Assembly (NCBI GenBank): GCA_963779515.1
Contig: CAVZYN010000001.1
Coordinates: 372,001-436,000 of the forward strand
Direction: 5' to 3'
Source: CAVZYN01 sp963779515
Lineage (GTDB): Bacteria > Pseudomonadota > Alphaproteobacteria > Rhizobiales > Hyphomicrobiaceae
DNA length: 64,000 nucleotides
The first letter of the stretch is position 1. Each line of letters begins with the position of its first letter. Shown piece by piece: positions 26,597 to 35,789 of the stretch. Made by a program: the position numbers and the translations under genes. The notes under the pieces are model-generated. The model was not told where the DNA came from, made no database searches, and saw only the letters and a list, made by a program, of their open reading frames with translations.

Positions 26597-27685
26597 ATGC
26601 AGCGCCGCCAAGTCCTCACAGCCGGTCTGGTCACGGCCGCCGCGACGTCGCTTGGGCGGCCGGCGCTCGCCCAGACCGAGCCTGAGATCAAGTGGCGCAT
26701 CACATCGAGCTTTCCGAAGTCGCTCGATACCATCTTCGGGGCGACCCAGATGTTCTGCAAGTATGTTGCGGCGGCGACCGACAACAAATTCCAGATTCAG
26801 CCCTTCGCCGCCGGCGAAATCGTGCCTGGACTCCAAGCCCTCGATGCGGTCACCTCCGCCGCCGTCGAATGCGCCCACACGCCGCTCTACTTCTACAGCG
26901 GCAAGGAGGCGACGCTCGCCTTCGGAACCGGCATCCCGTTCGGCCTCAATCAGCGCCATCAACAGTCCTGGTGGATGAACGGTGGCGGCGCCGAGATCAT
27001 CACCGAAGCTCTCAAGCCCTTCAACGCCATCGGGATTCCCTGTGGCAACTCGGGCACCCAGATGGGCGGCTGGTTCCGCAAGGAAATCAATACCATCGAG
27101 GACTTGAAGGGATTGAAGTTCCGCATCGGCGGCATCGGCGGGCAAATCCTGGCGCGGGTGGGTGTCGTGCCACAGCAGATCGCGGCTGGCGAAATCTATC
27201 CCGCGCTCGAGCGGGGTACGATCGATGCCGCGGAATTCGTCGGTCCCTACGACGACGAGAAGCTCGGCCTCGCCAAGATCGCCAAGAACTACATGTTCCC
27301 CGGCTGGTGGGAGGGCAGCGCCATGCTGCACTTCGTCGTCAACACCGAGAAGTGGGCGAGCCTTCCACGCGCCTACCGCTGGATCGTGGTGCAGGCGTGC
27401 GACGCCACCAATGCGTGGCTGCTGGCCAAATACGACGCGGTCAACGCGCCCGCTCTGAAGCGTCTGGTCGCCGCCGGCGCCATTCTGAAGCCATTCCCGA
27501 TTCCCGTGCTCGAAGCGTGCCACAAGGCCGCGCAAGATCATTACGCCGAAATCGCCGGCACCAATCCGCTGTTCAAGAAGGCGCTCGACTCGCAGAACGC
27601 CTTCAAGGCCGAAGCACTGCCCTGGTGGCAGATCTCGGAATATGCGTTCGACACATTCTCGATCGCGATGCGCAACAAGGGCTGA
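26597..27685 (+). CDS. TRAP transporter solute-binding protein (DctP/TakP type)
   Basis: This 362-residue periplasmic binding protein has an N-terminal signal (RRQVLTAGLVTAAATSLG ... ALAQ). It shows the DctP fold with the TakP-like stretches PLYFYSGKEATLAFGTGIPF and DLKGLKFRIGGIGGQ, including the conserved Arg that binds the substrate carboxylate. The substrate is probably a 2-keto acid or another organic acid. No DctQ or DctM membrane gene is nearby, so it is an orphan here. It sits between FAH and hmgA in opposite orientation, converging on hmgA with 8 bases between the ends. Confidence 0.92.
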   Translation: MQRRQVLTAGLVTAAATSLGRPALAQTEPEIKWRITSSFPKSLDTIFGATQMFCKYVAAATDNKFQIQPFAAGEIVPGLQALDAVTSAAVECAHTPLYFYSGKEATLAFGTGIPFGLNQRHQQSWWMNGGGAEIITEALKPFNAIGIPCGNSGTQMGGWFRKEINTIEDLKGLKFRIGGIGGQILARVGVVPQQIAAGEIYPALERGTIDAAEFVGPYDDEKLGLAKIAKNYMFPGWWEGSAMLHFVVNTEKWASLPRAYRWIVVQACDATNAWLLAKYDAVNAPALKRLVAAGAILKPFPIPVLEACHKAAQDHYAEIAGTNPLFKKALDSQNAFKAEALPWWQISEYAFDTFSIAMRNKG

Positions 27686-27693
27686 GCCGCACC

Positions 27694-29058
27694 TCACGGC
27701 TTGCCCGGGTCGAAGCGTTTGGTGAGCCCTTGCCAGCACGCCCAATAGTCCGGCTGCAGCGTCGGCAGCTCGATGGCGTACCGGGTCAGCCGCTGCGGAT
27801 ATCGCGTCTCGAACATGAAGGCCAACGTGTTCGTCAGCTTCACCGGCTTCAGCTCGACCGTACTGGCGTGATTGAAGGCGTCCGTATCGGGACCGTGCGG
27901 CAGCATGCAGTTGTGCAGCGACATTCCACCGGGCGTGAAGCCTTGCGGCTTGGCATCGTATTGGCCATAGATCAGGCCCATGAACTCGCTCATGATGTTG
28001 CGATGATACCAGGGCGGGCGAAACGTGTTTTCCGCCACCGCCCAGCGTTCGGGGAAGATCACGAAGTCGACGTTGTTCGAGCCGGGCGTCTCCGACGGCG
28101 CCGACAGCACCGAAAAGATCGACGGATCGGGGTGATCGAACGCGATCGCGCCAACCGGCGAGAACCGCCGCAGGTCATACTTGTAGGGTGCGTAATTGCC
28201 GTGCCATGCGACGACATCCAGTGGCGAATGCCCCAACTCCGTCTGCCAGAACGCGCCGCCCCACTTGACGAACAGTTTCGTCGGCGCATCCTTGTCCTCG
28301 TAGGCGGCGACGGGCGTCAGGAAATCCCGCGCGTTGGCGAGGCAATTGGCGCCGATCGGCCCGCGCTCCGGCATCGTGAACGCGCCGCCATGATTTTCGC
28401 AGAGATAGCCGCGCGCGTGCGGACCCAACAGCTCGACGCGGAATTTTACGCCGCGCGGGATGACGACGATCTCGGCTGGCTCGGCGTCGATGATCCCAAA
28501 CTCGGTGACGAACCGGACCTTGCCCTCTTGCGGCAGGATCAGCAGCTCGCCATCCGCGTTCCAGAACACTTCGTTTTCCATGGATCGCGTCGCCAGATAG
28601 ATGTGTGCGCCCATGCCCGTCTGCGTGTTGGCGTCGCCGCACGTCGTCATCGTGCGGATGCCCTCGATGAAGGAGAGTTTTTCGGTTGGGATCGGCACCG
28701 GCGACCAGCGCAACTGCGCGATCGGCGTCTCGACCTCCTGATGCGGCGCTGTCTTCCAGTGCGGAAAACTCGCCGGCCGGAACTTGCCCGAATGGGCGAC
28801 CGAGGCGCGGATGCGATAGAGCCATGAGCGCTCGTTGGAGGCGCGCGGCGCCGTGAACGGCGATCCCGACAGCTGCTCGGCATAGAGCCCATAGGCGCAG
28901 CGCTGCGGACTGTTGCGCCCGACCGGCAGCACGCCCGGCAGCGCTTCGGTCTCAAAACTGTTGCCGAAGCCCGACATGTAGCCGACGCTGGCGCCGGCGG
29001 CGGACGGTGTCTGGCGGGCTTGATGGGCGGGGACGCTGGGAGCGGTATCCTGGGCCAT
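27694..29058 (-). CDS. hmgA: Homogentisate 1,2-dioxygenase
   Basis: This iron enzyme opens the ring of homogentisate to give maleylacetoacetate. The 454-residue length is normal. The N-terminus has the family hallmark YMSGFGNSFETEALPG. The active site HRNIMSE gives a His and a Glu iron ligand with family spacing, and SLHNCMLPHGPD follows. I chose the ATG at 29058, preceded by an AGGAGAG ribosome site, over the in-frame ATG at 29088 (an extra 10 residues). It is divergent from a MarR regulator, with an inverted repeat between them. No maleylacetoacetate isomerase or hpd gene is in the window. Confidence 0.96.
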   Translation of the reverse strand: MAQDTAPSVPAHQARQTPSAAGASVGYMSGFGNSFETEALPGVLPVGRNSPQRCAYGLYAEQLSGSPFTAPRASNERSWLYRIRASVAHSGKFRPASFPHWKTAPHQEVETPIAQLRWSPVPIPTEKLSFIEGIRTMTTCGDANTQTGMGAHIYLATRSMENEVFWNADGELLILPQEGKVRFVTEFGIIDAEPAEIVVIPRGVKFRVELLGPHARGYLCENHGGAFTMPERGPIGANCLANARDFLTPVAAYEDKDAPTKLFVKWGGAFWQTELGHSPLDVVAWHGNYAPYKYDLRRFSPVGAIAFDHPDPSIFSVLSAPSETPGSNNVDFVIFPERWAVAENTFRPPWYHRNIMSEFMGLIYGQYDAKPQGFTPGGMSLHNCMLPHGPDTDAFNHASTVELKPVKLTNTLAFMFETRYPQRLTRYAIELPTLQPDYWACWQGLTKRFDPGKP

Positions 29059-29089
29059 CGATCTCTCCTCTTGCGGATATGCGATCACA

Positions 29090-29115
29090 TGATAGTTTCG
29101 TTTAAAACTAAATCA
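29090..29115. promoter_or_regulatory. Probable MarR (HmgR-like) operator
   Basis: Between hmgA and the MarR gene lies TGATAGTTT ... AAACTAAATCA, whose core arms TAGTTT and AAACTA are perfect inverted repeats six bases apart. The AT-rich palindrome stands out in GC-rich surroundings and lies 31 bases before either start codon. MarR proteins commonly bind such sites in divergent promoters, so it is likely to control both genes. Confidence 0.65.
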
Positions 29116-29146
29116 AGCACCCCTCCCGCACGCCCTCCCGGACGCC

Positions 29147-29665
29147 ATGCCCGCTACCGCCAAAGACCGCCATGCTCAAGCTTACGATGAGACGCCCGCG
29201 GCCACGGCGCCGCTGCTGCTCGAGGATTTCCTGCCCTATCGCTTGGCGGTGCTGACGCACGCTGTCTCCCGCGCGCTGGCCGAGGTTTATGGCGACCGCT
29301 TTGGGCTCTCGATCCCGGAGTGGCGGATTGTCGCCAATCTTGGCGGCTTCGGGCCGCTCTATCCGGGCGTATTGGCCGAGCGCTCCAGCATGGACAAGCC
29401 CAAGGTCACGCGGGCGCTGCAGCGCTTGCAGGCATCCGGCCTCGTCACGCGCACGATCGATCGGGCCGATCGCCGCCAGGCGCGCATTGCGCTCACCCGC
29501 AAAGGCACCCAGGTTTTCCGCGAGGTCGCCGCCTTGGCCGCCGCGTGGGAACGCGATTTCCTTGCGCCCCTCAGCGACAGCGACCGCAAGAGCTTCGATC
29601 GCATTCTCGCAAAACTCACCACGCGCGCCACGGCCTTGCGTTTGCAATCGCCCGGGTCTCCCTAA
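29147..29665 (+). CDS. MarR family transcriptional regulator
   Basis: This 172-residue winged-helix regulator has the MarR core: LSIPEWRIVANLGGFGPLYPG, then a recognition helix MDKPKVTRALQRLQASGLVTR and the wing DRADRRQARIALTRKG. It is divergent from hmgA, with a palindrome in the shared upstream region. It therefore probably represses the homogentisate genes and itself, with homogentisate or a related aromatic acid as the inducer (inference). The next gene, a hypothetical, begins 21 bases later. Confidence 0.9.
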   Translation: MPATAKDRHAQAYDETPAATAPLLLEDFLPYRLAVLTHAVSRALAEVYGDRFGLSIPEWRIVANLGGFGPLYPGVLAERSSMDKPKVTRALQRLQASGLVTRTIDRADRRQARIALTRKGTQVFREVAALAAAWERDFLAPLSDSDRKSFDRILAKLTTRATALRLQSPGSP

Positions 29666-29686
29666 GCATGACAGTGCAAGGTCGCC

Positions 29687-30304
29687 ATGACTGACGAAGA
29701 CGTCGCTGCAAAGCCGCTCATAGGATTGGGACGACTGCGTTTGGGCATGACCGCCGATGAGGTCGCGGCCGTGTCATCGGTGTTCGGCACCGCAGGCGAT
29801 CCGCATAGTGTTCGCATGTCCGACGCACACATCGAAGACACCCTCAATACGTTCGCGGCCGGCATGTCCGAAGAAGAAATGAAGAGCCTTCGTGAACTTT
29901 ATGCCGAGCAGGGGCCGCCTCAAACGCTCGCCAATCAACACTTTGACAGCGGCCTGGTATCGCTTGAATACGACGGCGGGATCTTGATCTCCATAACGGC
30001 ATACCAAAAATGCTCCGCCCTCAATCTCGATGGACTGAAAGTATTCGAAGCGACCCCGCTCGATGTCATGCGCCACTTGGAAAAATTGAATGGCGAACCC
30101 GGGCTCTACATTCACAACAGCGCATTCTTCGAACGCATACTTGTCTACGTCGACGGGTTCACAGCCGTCAGTTCTGAGCGCGGCGTGCGCATTGTCGACG
30201 ACAGCGGCGATAGCGACGCGCCAACCTTCATGCTCCGCAGCGTCTCTTATTTCCCCAATGACATCTCGGATCAGCTGAGATCGTACAGCTTTCTGAAACA
30301 GTAG
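29687..30304 (+). CDS. Hypothetical protein
   Basis: This 205-residue soluble protein has no signal or membrane segment. It begins with GLGRLRLGMTADEV, a motif seen at the start of several small cytosolic or immunity-like proteins, and contains LEYDGGILISITAYQKCSALNLDGLKVF and FFERILVYVDG strands. I do not recognise a family. Base composition is somewhat lower in GC than its neighbours, with fewer preferred codons, a weak hint of later acquisition. It lies downstream of marR on the same strand and converges with ggt. Confidence 0.6.
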   Translation: MTDEDVAAKPLIGLGRLRLGMTADEVAAVSSVFGTAGDPHSVRMSDAHIEDTLNTFAAGMSEEEMKSLRELYAEQGPPQTLANQHFDSGLVSLEYDGGILISITAYQKCSALNLDGLKVFEATPLDVMRHLEKLNGEPGLYIHNSAFFERILVYVDGFTAVSSERGVRIVDDSGDSDAPTFMLRSVSYFPNDISDQLRSYSFLKQ

Positions 30305-30322
30305 CGCCGGCCCCACTCCGCA

Positions 30323-32095
30323 TCATTCCCCCCGCGCGACGCCCTCGCGACGCGGGTCCGCGCCACCTTCCAATGTCCCATCCGCCCGCCGCACGATGAT
30401 ATGCAGTCCCGACGTCATCTCGGGCGACACGACCTCATGCCCGCGCGCCTTCATGTACATGCCGGGCAATGGTCCCGCCATCGACGCCTCGATCTCGAAC
30501 GGCCCGTTGCGGCTGCCGAAATTGGCGAGTTCCGCCGCCGTCTGCGCATCGAGCTTCCAATCGATGATGCCGATCGCCGCCTTCAGCACATAGAGGATGA
30601 TGCGGCTCCCGCCCGGCGAGCCGATCACAGCTTTCAATTTTCCATCCGGCCCGAACACGAGCGTCGGCGCCATCGAACTGCGCGGCCGCTTCGCCGGGCC
30701 AACGGCATTGGCGATGTCGCGGCCCTCCGCATCCTTGGCGCGGAATGAGAAGTCGGTCAGCTCATTGTTGAGCAGGAAGCCTGCCGCCATGATGCGCGCG
30801 CCAAACGCGTTCTCGATCGTGGTGGTGAGCGCCACGGCATTCCCCGCCGCATCGACAATCGACACATGGCTGGTGCCGGCCGCCTCGATGGTGGCATCGA
30901 TCCCGGCTTTCTTGATTTCTGTCCCTGGCGGCGCGCCCGCCTCCGCCTTCCCCTTGGCCTTGTCGGCATCGATCCATTTGCGCCGCTCGTCCAGATACTT
31001 CGGATCGATCAGCCCCTTCTCCGGCACCCGCACGGCGTCGCTGTCGGCGATATAGCGGTCGCGATCGGCATAGGCGAGTTTTTCTGCCTCCGCGATCAGA
31101 TGCAGCGCCTTCGGATTGAGCGGCACAGCGCCGAGGTCGAACGGCTCCAGCAGCTTCAGCGTCATCCCGACGGTCAGCGCGCCCGACGAGGGTGGCCCCA
31201 TGCCACAGACGTTGTGGCGCCGGTACGTGACGCAAACCGGCGGGCGTTCCTTCGCTGCATAGACGCGGATGTCATCGGCCGTCAGATCGCCCTTGTGGTT
31301 TGGCGCATTTGCGGCCGCTGCCGCCACCGCCGACGCAATCGGCCCGAGATAAAACGAATTGGCGCCGTTCCCGGCGAGGTCCCGCAGTGTTTTCGCAAAC
31401 TCGGGGCTCTTCAGGACATAGCCGACCGGATGCGGCGCTCCGACCGCATCGAAGTAGAACGCGCGTGCGACGGCATCGAAATTGTTGGCCCCGAGATCCT
31501 TGAGCGATTTGTTGAGCCGCGCGGAGACAGCAAAACCGTCATCCGCGATTTTCAACGCGGGTTCGAACAGTTTGGCCCAAGCGAGCTTTCCATGCCGCTC
31601 ATGCGCCATCGCCAGCATGCGCGCGAGTCCTGGAACGCCAATGCTCTCGCCGCCAAAAACGGCTTCGCCGAACGCGCGCGGCGCGCCGTCGGCCTTCAAG
31701 AATCTGGCCGGCTTGGCAGCAACCGGCGCCGTCTCGCGGCCATCATAGGTTTTGATTTGCCGCACATTCGCATCCCAGTGCACGAGGAACGCACCGCCGC
31801 CGAGTCCCGAGGACTGCGGTTCGACGATGTTGAGCACGAGTTGCACGGCAATGGCGGCGTCGACCGCGCTGCCACCCGCCTTCAGGATCCCGGTGCCGGC
31901 ATCGACCGCGATCGGGTTGGCGGCGGCAACCATGTATGACTTGGCGCGCGCCGGCGTCTTGATCTCGAGCCCGCTCGCCGCCTCCGGCGCCGACGGTGCC
32001 AGCTGCGCTCGCACGGGCGGCGCCAACAGAACATGCGCCGGCATCGCCAGCGCCATCAACACACCCAAAACAGCAAACCCGTGCTTCACGATCAT
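30323..32095 (-). CDS. ggt: Gamma-glutamyltransferase
   Basis: This 590-residue periplasmic enzyme of the Ntn-hydrolase type cleaves glutathione and other gamma-glutamyl amides. A signal peptide (VLGVLMALAMPAHVLLAPP) precedes the large subunit. The self-cleavage nucleophile Thr is in GTSHVSIVDAAGNAVALTTT. FLLNNELTDF and GSPGGSRIILYVLKA mark the small subunit. I chose the ATG at 32095 since it opens directly on the signal peptide; other in-frame starts lie up to 32149. It is a single gene, convergent with the hypothetical at 29687. Confidence 0.93.
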   Translation of the reverse strand: MIVKHGFAVLGVLMALAMPAHVLLAPPVRAQLAPSAPEAASGLEIKTPARAKSYMVAAANPIAVDAGTGILKAGGSAVDAAIAVQLVLNIVEPQSSGLGGGAFLVHWDANVRQIKTYDGRETAPVAAKPARFLKADGAPRAFGEAVFGGESIGVPGLARMLAMAHERHGKLAWAKLFEPALKIADDGFAVSARLNKSLKDLGANNFDAVARAFYFDAVGAPHPVGYVLKSPEFAKTLRDLAGNGANSFYLGPIASAVAAAAANAPNHKGDLTADDIRVYAAKERPPVCVTYRRHNVCGMGPPSSGALTVGMTLKLLEPFDLGAVPLNPKALHLIAEAEKLAYADRDRYIADSDAVRVPEKGLIDPKYLDERRKWIDADKAKGKAEAGAPPGTEIKKAGIDATIEAAGTSHVSIVDAAGNAVALTTTIENAFGARIMAAGFLLNNELTDFSFRAKDAEGRDIANAVGPAKRPRSSMAPTLVFGPDGKLKAVIGSPGGSRIILYVLKAAIGIIDWKLDAQTAAELANFGSRNGPFEIEASMAGPLPGMYMKARGHEVVSPEMTSGLHIIVRRADGTLEGGADPRREGVARGE

Positions 32096-32254
32096 GACCG
32101 GCACTCCCATTCGCCGATCAGAGTGCCGTGCCCCGGCATCCTGACGCAAGCATGATCATTTCATCGTCGGCTCGACGTGCGATCGACGTTGCTGTCGCTG
32201 GCGATGGCGGCGGCCGCATCAGCCGCCGCATCGGTCGCGTGGCCGGCGTTGGCC

Positions 32255-33226
32255 TCAGTTCAACTGCCACGGAATCGGGTCGAACACGTAACCCGCGCCA
32301 TTGGCCCTGAGCGCGCCGATGCCCGGGAACGCGATGTGCACTGCGCCAATCAGCATCTTTTCACTGACGACACGATCGAGCAGTTCCTTCCGGCGCGCGC
32401 GTGCGTCATCCTGGTTCCAGTCGAAACCAACGGTGACCTCGGGACGCGGGAACTGCACCGGCGCGACGTGCAACAGGTCGCCAATCAGCAACAGCTTTGC
32501 CTCACCGGACTGGACGAGGTAGCAGCTGTGCCCCGGCGTGTGGCCCGCGGCCGGCACCGACGTGACGCCGGGTGTGATGACGTCGCCAAGCTTGAACGGT
32601 TTGAGCCGATTGCCATAGGCGGCAACTGCGCGCTTGGCGGCAACGAACCGGCCTTTCTGGTTTTCCGGTGCCTTGGCTTCGACCTCGGGGTTGGCCCAGT
32701 AGTCGACATCGGGCGCAGCGACCCGCAGGAGCGCATTGGGGAACAGGGCACCGCCTTCCGGCGTCACCGCGCCGTGCAGATGGTCGCCGTGCATGTGCGT
32801 GATGCAAACCTCGTCGATGTCTTCGAGCTTGATCCCGGCGAGAGCGAGCGCTTGCGGCATCCGGCCCGCGTTGGGCCCGATCAGCTTGGCGCCGCCGGTG
32901 TCGATCAGCACCAGTTTCTCGCCGGTGTTGACGAGGAAGGCATTGACCGGCAGCCGCAGCGGCAGCCGCCCGGAATTTTGCGCGGCATCGAGGAGGTCCT
33001 TCACGACCTGCGCATCGCCCATCAAGACGGTTGGCGGCACATCGATAAAGCCATCGAGCAGCGTCGTCACTTCGAAGGCGCCGAGCTTTAAGCGGTGAAT
33101 GCCGAGCGCCTGGGTGCCGGTCATCGGCGCTTTGGCGAAGGCGCGGCCTGGGTTGGTCAGGGCGGCGGTTGCGGTCGCGGCAACAGCGCAAGCTCCCTGT
33201 AGAACGGTCCGGCGGGTCGTCGTCAT
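32255..33226 (-). CDS. Secreted MBL-fold metallo-hydrolase
   Basis: This 323-residue protein has a TAT-like signal (TTRRTVLQGACAVAATA) and a full metallo-beta-lactamase metal site: THMHGDHLHG (HxHxDH), GHTPGHSCYLV and GDLLHVAPVQF, ending in HIAFPGIGAL. It resembles lactonase-like periplasmic hydrolases; the substrate is unknown. The ATG at 33226 is set by the signal peptide. It lies 25 bases after a Bug-type binding protein gene on the same strand and is probably cotranscribed with it. Confidence 0.88.
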   Translation of the reverse strand: MTTTRRTVLQGACAVAATATAALTNPGRAFAKAPMTGTQALGIHRLKLGAFEVTTLLDGFIDVPPTVLMGDAQVVKDLLDAAQNSGRLPLRLPVNAFLVNTGEKLVLIDTGGAKLIGPNAGRMPQALALAGIKLEDIDEVCITHMHGDHLHGAVTPEGGALFPNALLRVAAPDVDYWANPEVEAKAPENQKGRFVAAKRAVAAYGNRLKPFKLGDVITPGVTSVPAAGHTPGHSCYLVQSGEAKLLLIGDLLHVAPVQFPRPEVTVGFDWNQDDARARRKELLDRVVSEKMLIGAVHIAFPGIGALRANGAGYVFDPIPWQLN

Positions 33227-33251
33227 GTGCGGTGATCCTGGAATGAAAGGT

Positions 33252-34277
33252 TCAGTCAGCCTTGATATTGCCGGTCTTGATGACATTGGCCCATCGCGCC
33301 ATTTCGACCGGCACCTTGGCCTGCGCGGCGTCGGTGGTGCCGCCGGTGACGACAATGCCCGAGGTCAGCAGACGCTCCTGGACATCCGCCATGGCCAGCA
33401 CCGCGTTGAGATCGGTGTTAAGCCGCGCGATGATGTCCTTGGGCGTCGCGGCGGGGACGAACAACGTGTAGTTCGTCGCCGATTCAAAACCGGCGAGGCC
33501 CGCCTCCGCCAGCGTTGGAACGTCGGGCAGCAGCGGCGAACGTTTCGCGCTGGTGACGGCCAGCGCCTTGAGGCGGCCCGCCTTGATGTGCGGCAGGTGC
33601 GCCGGCATGCTGTCGATCGTGAACTGCACACGGCCGGCGAGCAGATCCGGCAGCAGTTGGCTGGTGCCCTTGTAAGGGACATGCACCGTCTCGACCTTGG
33701 CCATTTGCTTGAACATCTCGCCGTTGAGATGCGTGAGGCCGCCCTGGCCGGAGGAGGCGTAGGACAACTGGCCAGGCTTGGATTTTGCAAGCTCGATGAG
33801 CGCCTTGACTGAGCCGGCCGGCACATCAGGCGGCACCACCAGAACGCCGGTGCCAAAGCCGATTTCGGCAACGGCGACGAAGTCCCGCGCCATGTTGAAC
33901 GTGAGTGACGTGTTGAAGTGCGGCGACAGCGAGTAGTCGACCATGCTGCCGACCATGATCGTGTAGCCGTCGGGAACGCTCTTGGCCAAGGCATCGCCGC
34001 CGATGGTGGCGCCGGCTCCCGGCTTGTTGTCGACGACAATGGGTTGCCCGAGCCGTGCCGCGAGTTTTTCGGCGATCAGACGCGAGACGTTGTCGACGCC
34101 GCCACCGGGTGGATAGGGCGCGATCAGTTTCACGGATTTTGCCGGCCACGCTTGGGCAACAGCTGCGTCCGAAACTGCCAAGGGCGCCAAAAGTGCGATC
34201 AGTCCGCCGGCGGCGTGGCGTATGAAACGTCGTCGCTCCGTCGTGCGCAGGGCACGAGAGCTATCGCAGTGCATCAT
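33252..34277 (-). CDS. Bug-type (TctC) solute-binding protein
   Basis: This 341-residue periplasmic binding protein belongs to tripartite tricarboxylate transporters. The signal region ERRRFIRHAAGGLIALLAP is TAT-like. Family segments are AYPPGGGVDNVSRLIAEKL-like near residue 55, VVDNKPGAGATIGGDALAKS and PDGYTIMVGS. Ligand type (carboxylate) cannot be told. No TctA/TctB permease is nearby, so this is one of the orphan Bug proteins abundant in such genomes. It leads a two-gene unit with the MBL hydrolase downstream. Confidence 0.9.
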   Translation of the reverse strand: MMHCDSSRALRTTERRRFIRHAAGGLIALLAPLAVSDAAVAQAWPAKSVKLIAPYPPGGGVDNVSRLIAEKLAARLGQPIVVDNKPGAGATIGGDALAKSVPDGYTIMVGSMVDYSLSPHFNTSLTFNMARDFVAVAEIGFGTGVLVVPPDVPAGSVKALIELAKSKPGQLSYASSGQGGLTHLNGEMFKQMAKVETVHVPYKGTSQLLPDLLAGRVQFTIDSMPAHLPHIKAGRLKALAVTSAKRSPLLPDVPTLAEAGLAGFESATNYTLFVPAATPKDIIARLNTDLNAVLAMADVQERLLTSGIVVTGGTTDAAQAKVPVEMARWANVIKTGNIKAD

Positions 34278-34360
34278 CTACGAAGTCCCCTCAGTCGATG
34301 GGTGGCCAACAGGATGGTCGACGACCCCGAAACTACACAGAGCGGGCGCGGTGTAAAGGA

Positions 34361-35518
34361 TCACGCTGCCTGCTGCTCGACGACGGTGGCGTAGAGGGCG
34401 GCGCCGTAGGGGGTGGTCTCGTCGTTGAAGTTGTAGGCCGGGTTGTGGAGTTCGGCGCTTTGGCCGTTGCCGAGCAGGATGTAGGCACCCGGCACCTTTT
34501 CCATCATGAAGCTGAAGTCTTCCGAGCCCATCGACGGCGCGAAGGCGCGATCGACGTTGCTGTCGCCAGCGATGGCGGCGGCGGCATCAGCGGCGGTGGC
34601 GGTTTCCTTGGGTGCGTTGATGGTGGGTGCGAAGATGAGCCGGTAGTCGATGTCCGCGGTGGCGCCGAAGCCTTCGGCGACGCCTTTGGCCACGCGCTTG
34701 AGATTGGTCTCGAGGAGAGCCATCGTTTCGGTATTGAAGGCGCGCGCGGTGCCACACAGCGTCGCGGTTTCGGGGATGACGTTATAGGCGTTGCCGCCGA
34801 CGATCTTGGTGACGCTGACGACGGCGGTTTGCAGTGGCGAGACGTTGCGGGCGACGATCGATTGCAGCGCGGTGGTGATGTGGCTGGCGACCAGCACGGG
34901 ATCGATGCTGTATTCGGGGCGGGCGCCATGGGCGCCGCGGCCGCGCACGGTGATGTCGAAGAAGGCGCCGCCGGCATTGGTGGGACCCGGGCAGATGGCG
35001 AATTTGCCGACGTCCATGCCGGGCCAATTGTGCATGCCGTAGAGGTGATCGCAGGGAAAGCGTTCGAGCAGGCCGTCGGCCAGCATAGCGAGTGCGCCGC
35101 CGACGCCTTCTTCGGCGGGCTGGAAGATGAAGTGGACGGTGCCGTTGAATTGTCCCGACGTCGCGAGGTATTTGGCGGCGCCGAGCAGCATGGTGGTGTG
35201 GCCGTCATGGCCGCAGGCGTGCATGCGGCCAGGAGTTTTGCTGCGATAAGCGAGGTTGGTCTGCTCTTCGATCGGCAGGCAATCCATATCGGCGCGCAAC
35301 CCGATGCGCGGGCCGCCGCTGCCGCGACGCAGCACGCCGACGACGCCGGTCTTGCCGATGCCGCGATGCACCTCGATGCCCCATTCGGCGAGCTTCTTGG
35401 CGACGATCTCGGAGGTGCGATGCTCTTCCAGGCCAAGCTCGGGGTGAGCATGCAGGTCGCGGCGGATGGCGGTCAGTTCATCGTGGAACGTGCGAATGGC
35501 GGCGAGGGCAGGGGACAT
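34361..35518 (-). CDS. M20 family amidohydrolase (hippurate hydrolase-like)
   Basis: This 385-residue zinc peptidase or amidohydrolase has DLHAHPELGLEEHRTSE, RADMDCLPI, the metal motif HACGHDGHTTMLLGAAKYL, FQPAEEGVGG and MHNWPGMD, all typical of the HipO/ILR1-like M20D group that cleaves N-acyl amino acids. The last conserved stretch, SEDFSFMMEKVPGAY, is intact. I chose the ATG at 35518; the frame is open to 35665 but the extra part is Arg/Pro-rich and unlike the family. It is monocistronic and divergent from arsR. Confidence 0.92.
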   Translation of the reverse strand: MSPALAAIRTFHDELTAIRRDLHAHPELGLEEHRTSEIVAKKLAEWGIEVHRGIGKTGVVGVLRRGSGGPRIGLRADMDCLPIEEQTNLAYRSKTPGRMHACGHDGHTTMLLGAAKYLATSGQFNGTVHFIFQPAEEGVGGALAMLADGLLERFPCDHLYGMHNWPGMDVGKFAICPGPTNAGGAFFDITVRGRGAHGARPEYSIDPVLVASHITTALQSIVARNVSPLQTAVVSVTKIVGGNAYNVIPETATLCGTARAFNTETMALLETNLKRVAKGVAEGFGATADIDYRLIFAPTINAPKETATAADAAAAIAGDSNVDRAFAPSMGSEDFSFMMEKVPGAYILLGNGQSAELHNPAYNFNDETTPYGAALYATVVEQQAA

Positions 35519-35754
35519 GGAGAGGGTCTCGAGGCTGCGGGTGGCTGAGGTTCGGGGGCAGTTTGACGGAAATCGAGGGTCGGGCAAGAGCGGAAAGAAG
35601 GAGCCGCCGGGATCTCCCCGGTCGGTGTCCCGGATGCCCGCGCGCTGGTTGAAGATCCCGCACATGCGGCGCGCCGCCGCGGATCCTGCGGCGCACCGTC
35701 GAGGCGACGTCGGCCGTGAGTCTGAGCGGTCCTTCCATATTTATCGAAATGGCA

Positions 35755-35787
35755 TTGACCGACGGTATTTCTAGTGATATAGAAATA
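35755..35787 (+). promoter_or_regulatory. arsR promoter with overlapping ArsR operator
   Basis: A strong promoter is readable: TTGACC (35755-35760), a 17-base spacer, then TATAGA (35778-35783). An 8-base inverted repeat, TATTTCTA at 35766-35773 and TAGAAATA at 35780-35787, covers the spacer and -10. The predicted start point falls at or next to the ATG of arsR (35790), so the transcript may be leaderless. A repressor on this palindrome would block RNA polymerase, giving autoregulation. Confidence 0.72.
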
Positions 35788-35789
35788 CT

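Noticed and set aside
26692..28827. A 711-codon open frame spanning the TRAP protein gene and hmgA
   Set aside because: It overlaps two recognised genes in other frames and has no family-like motif.
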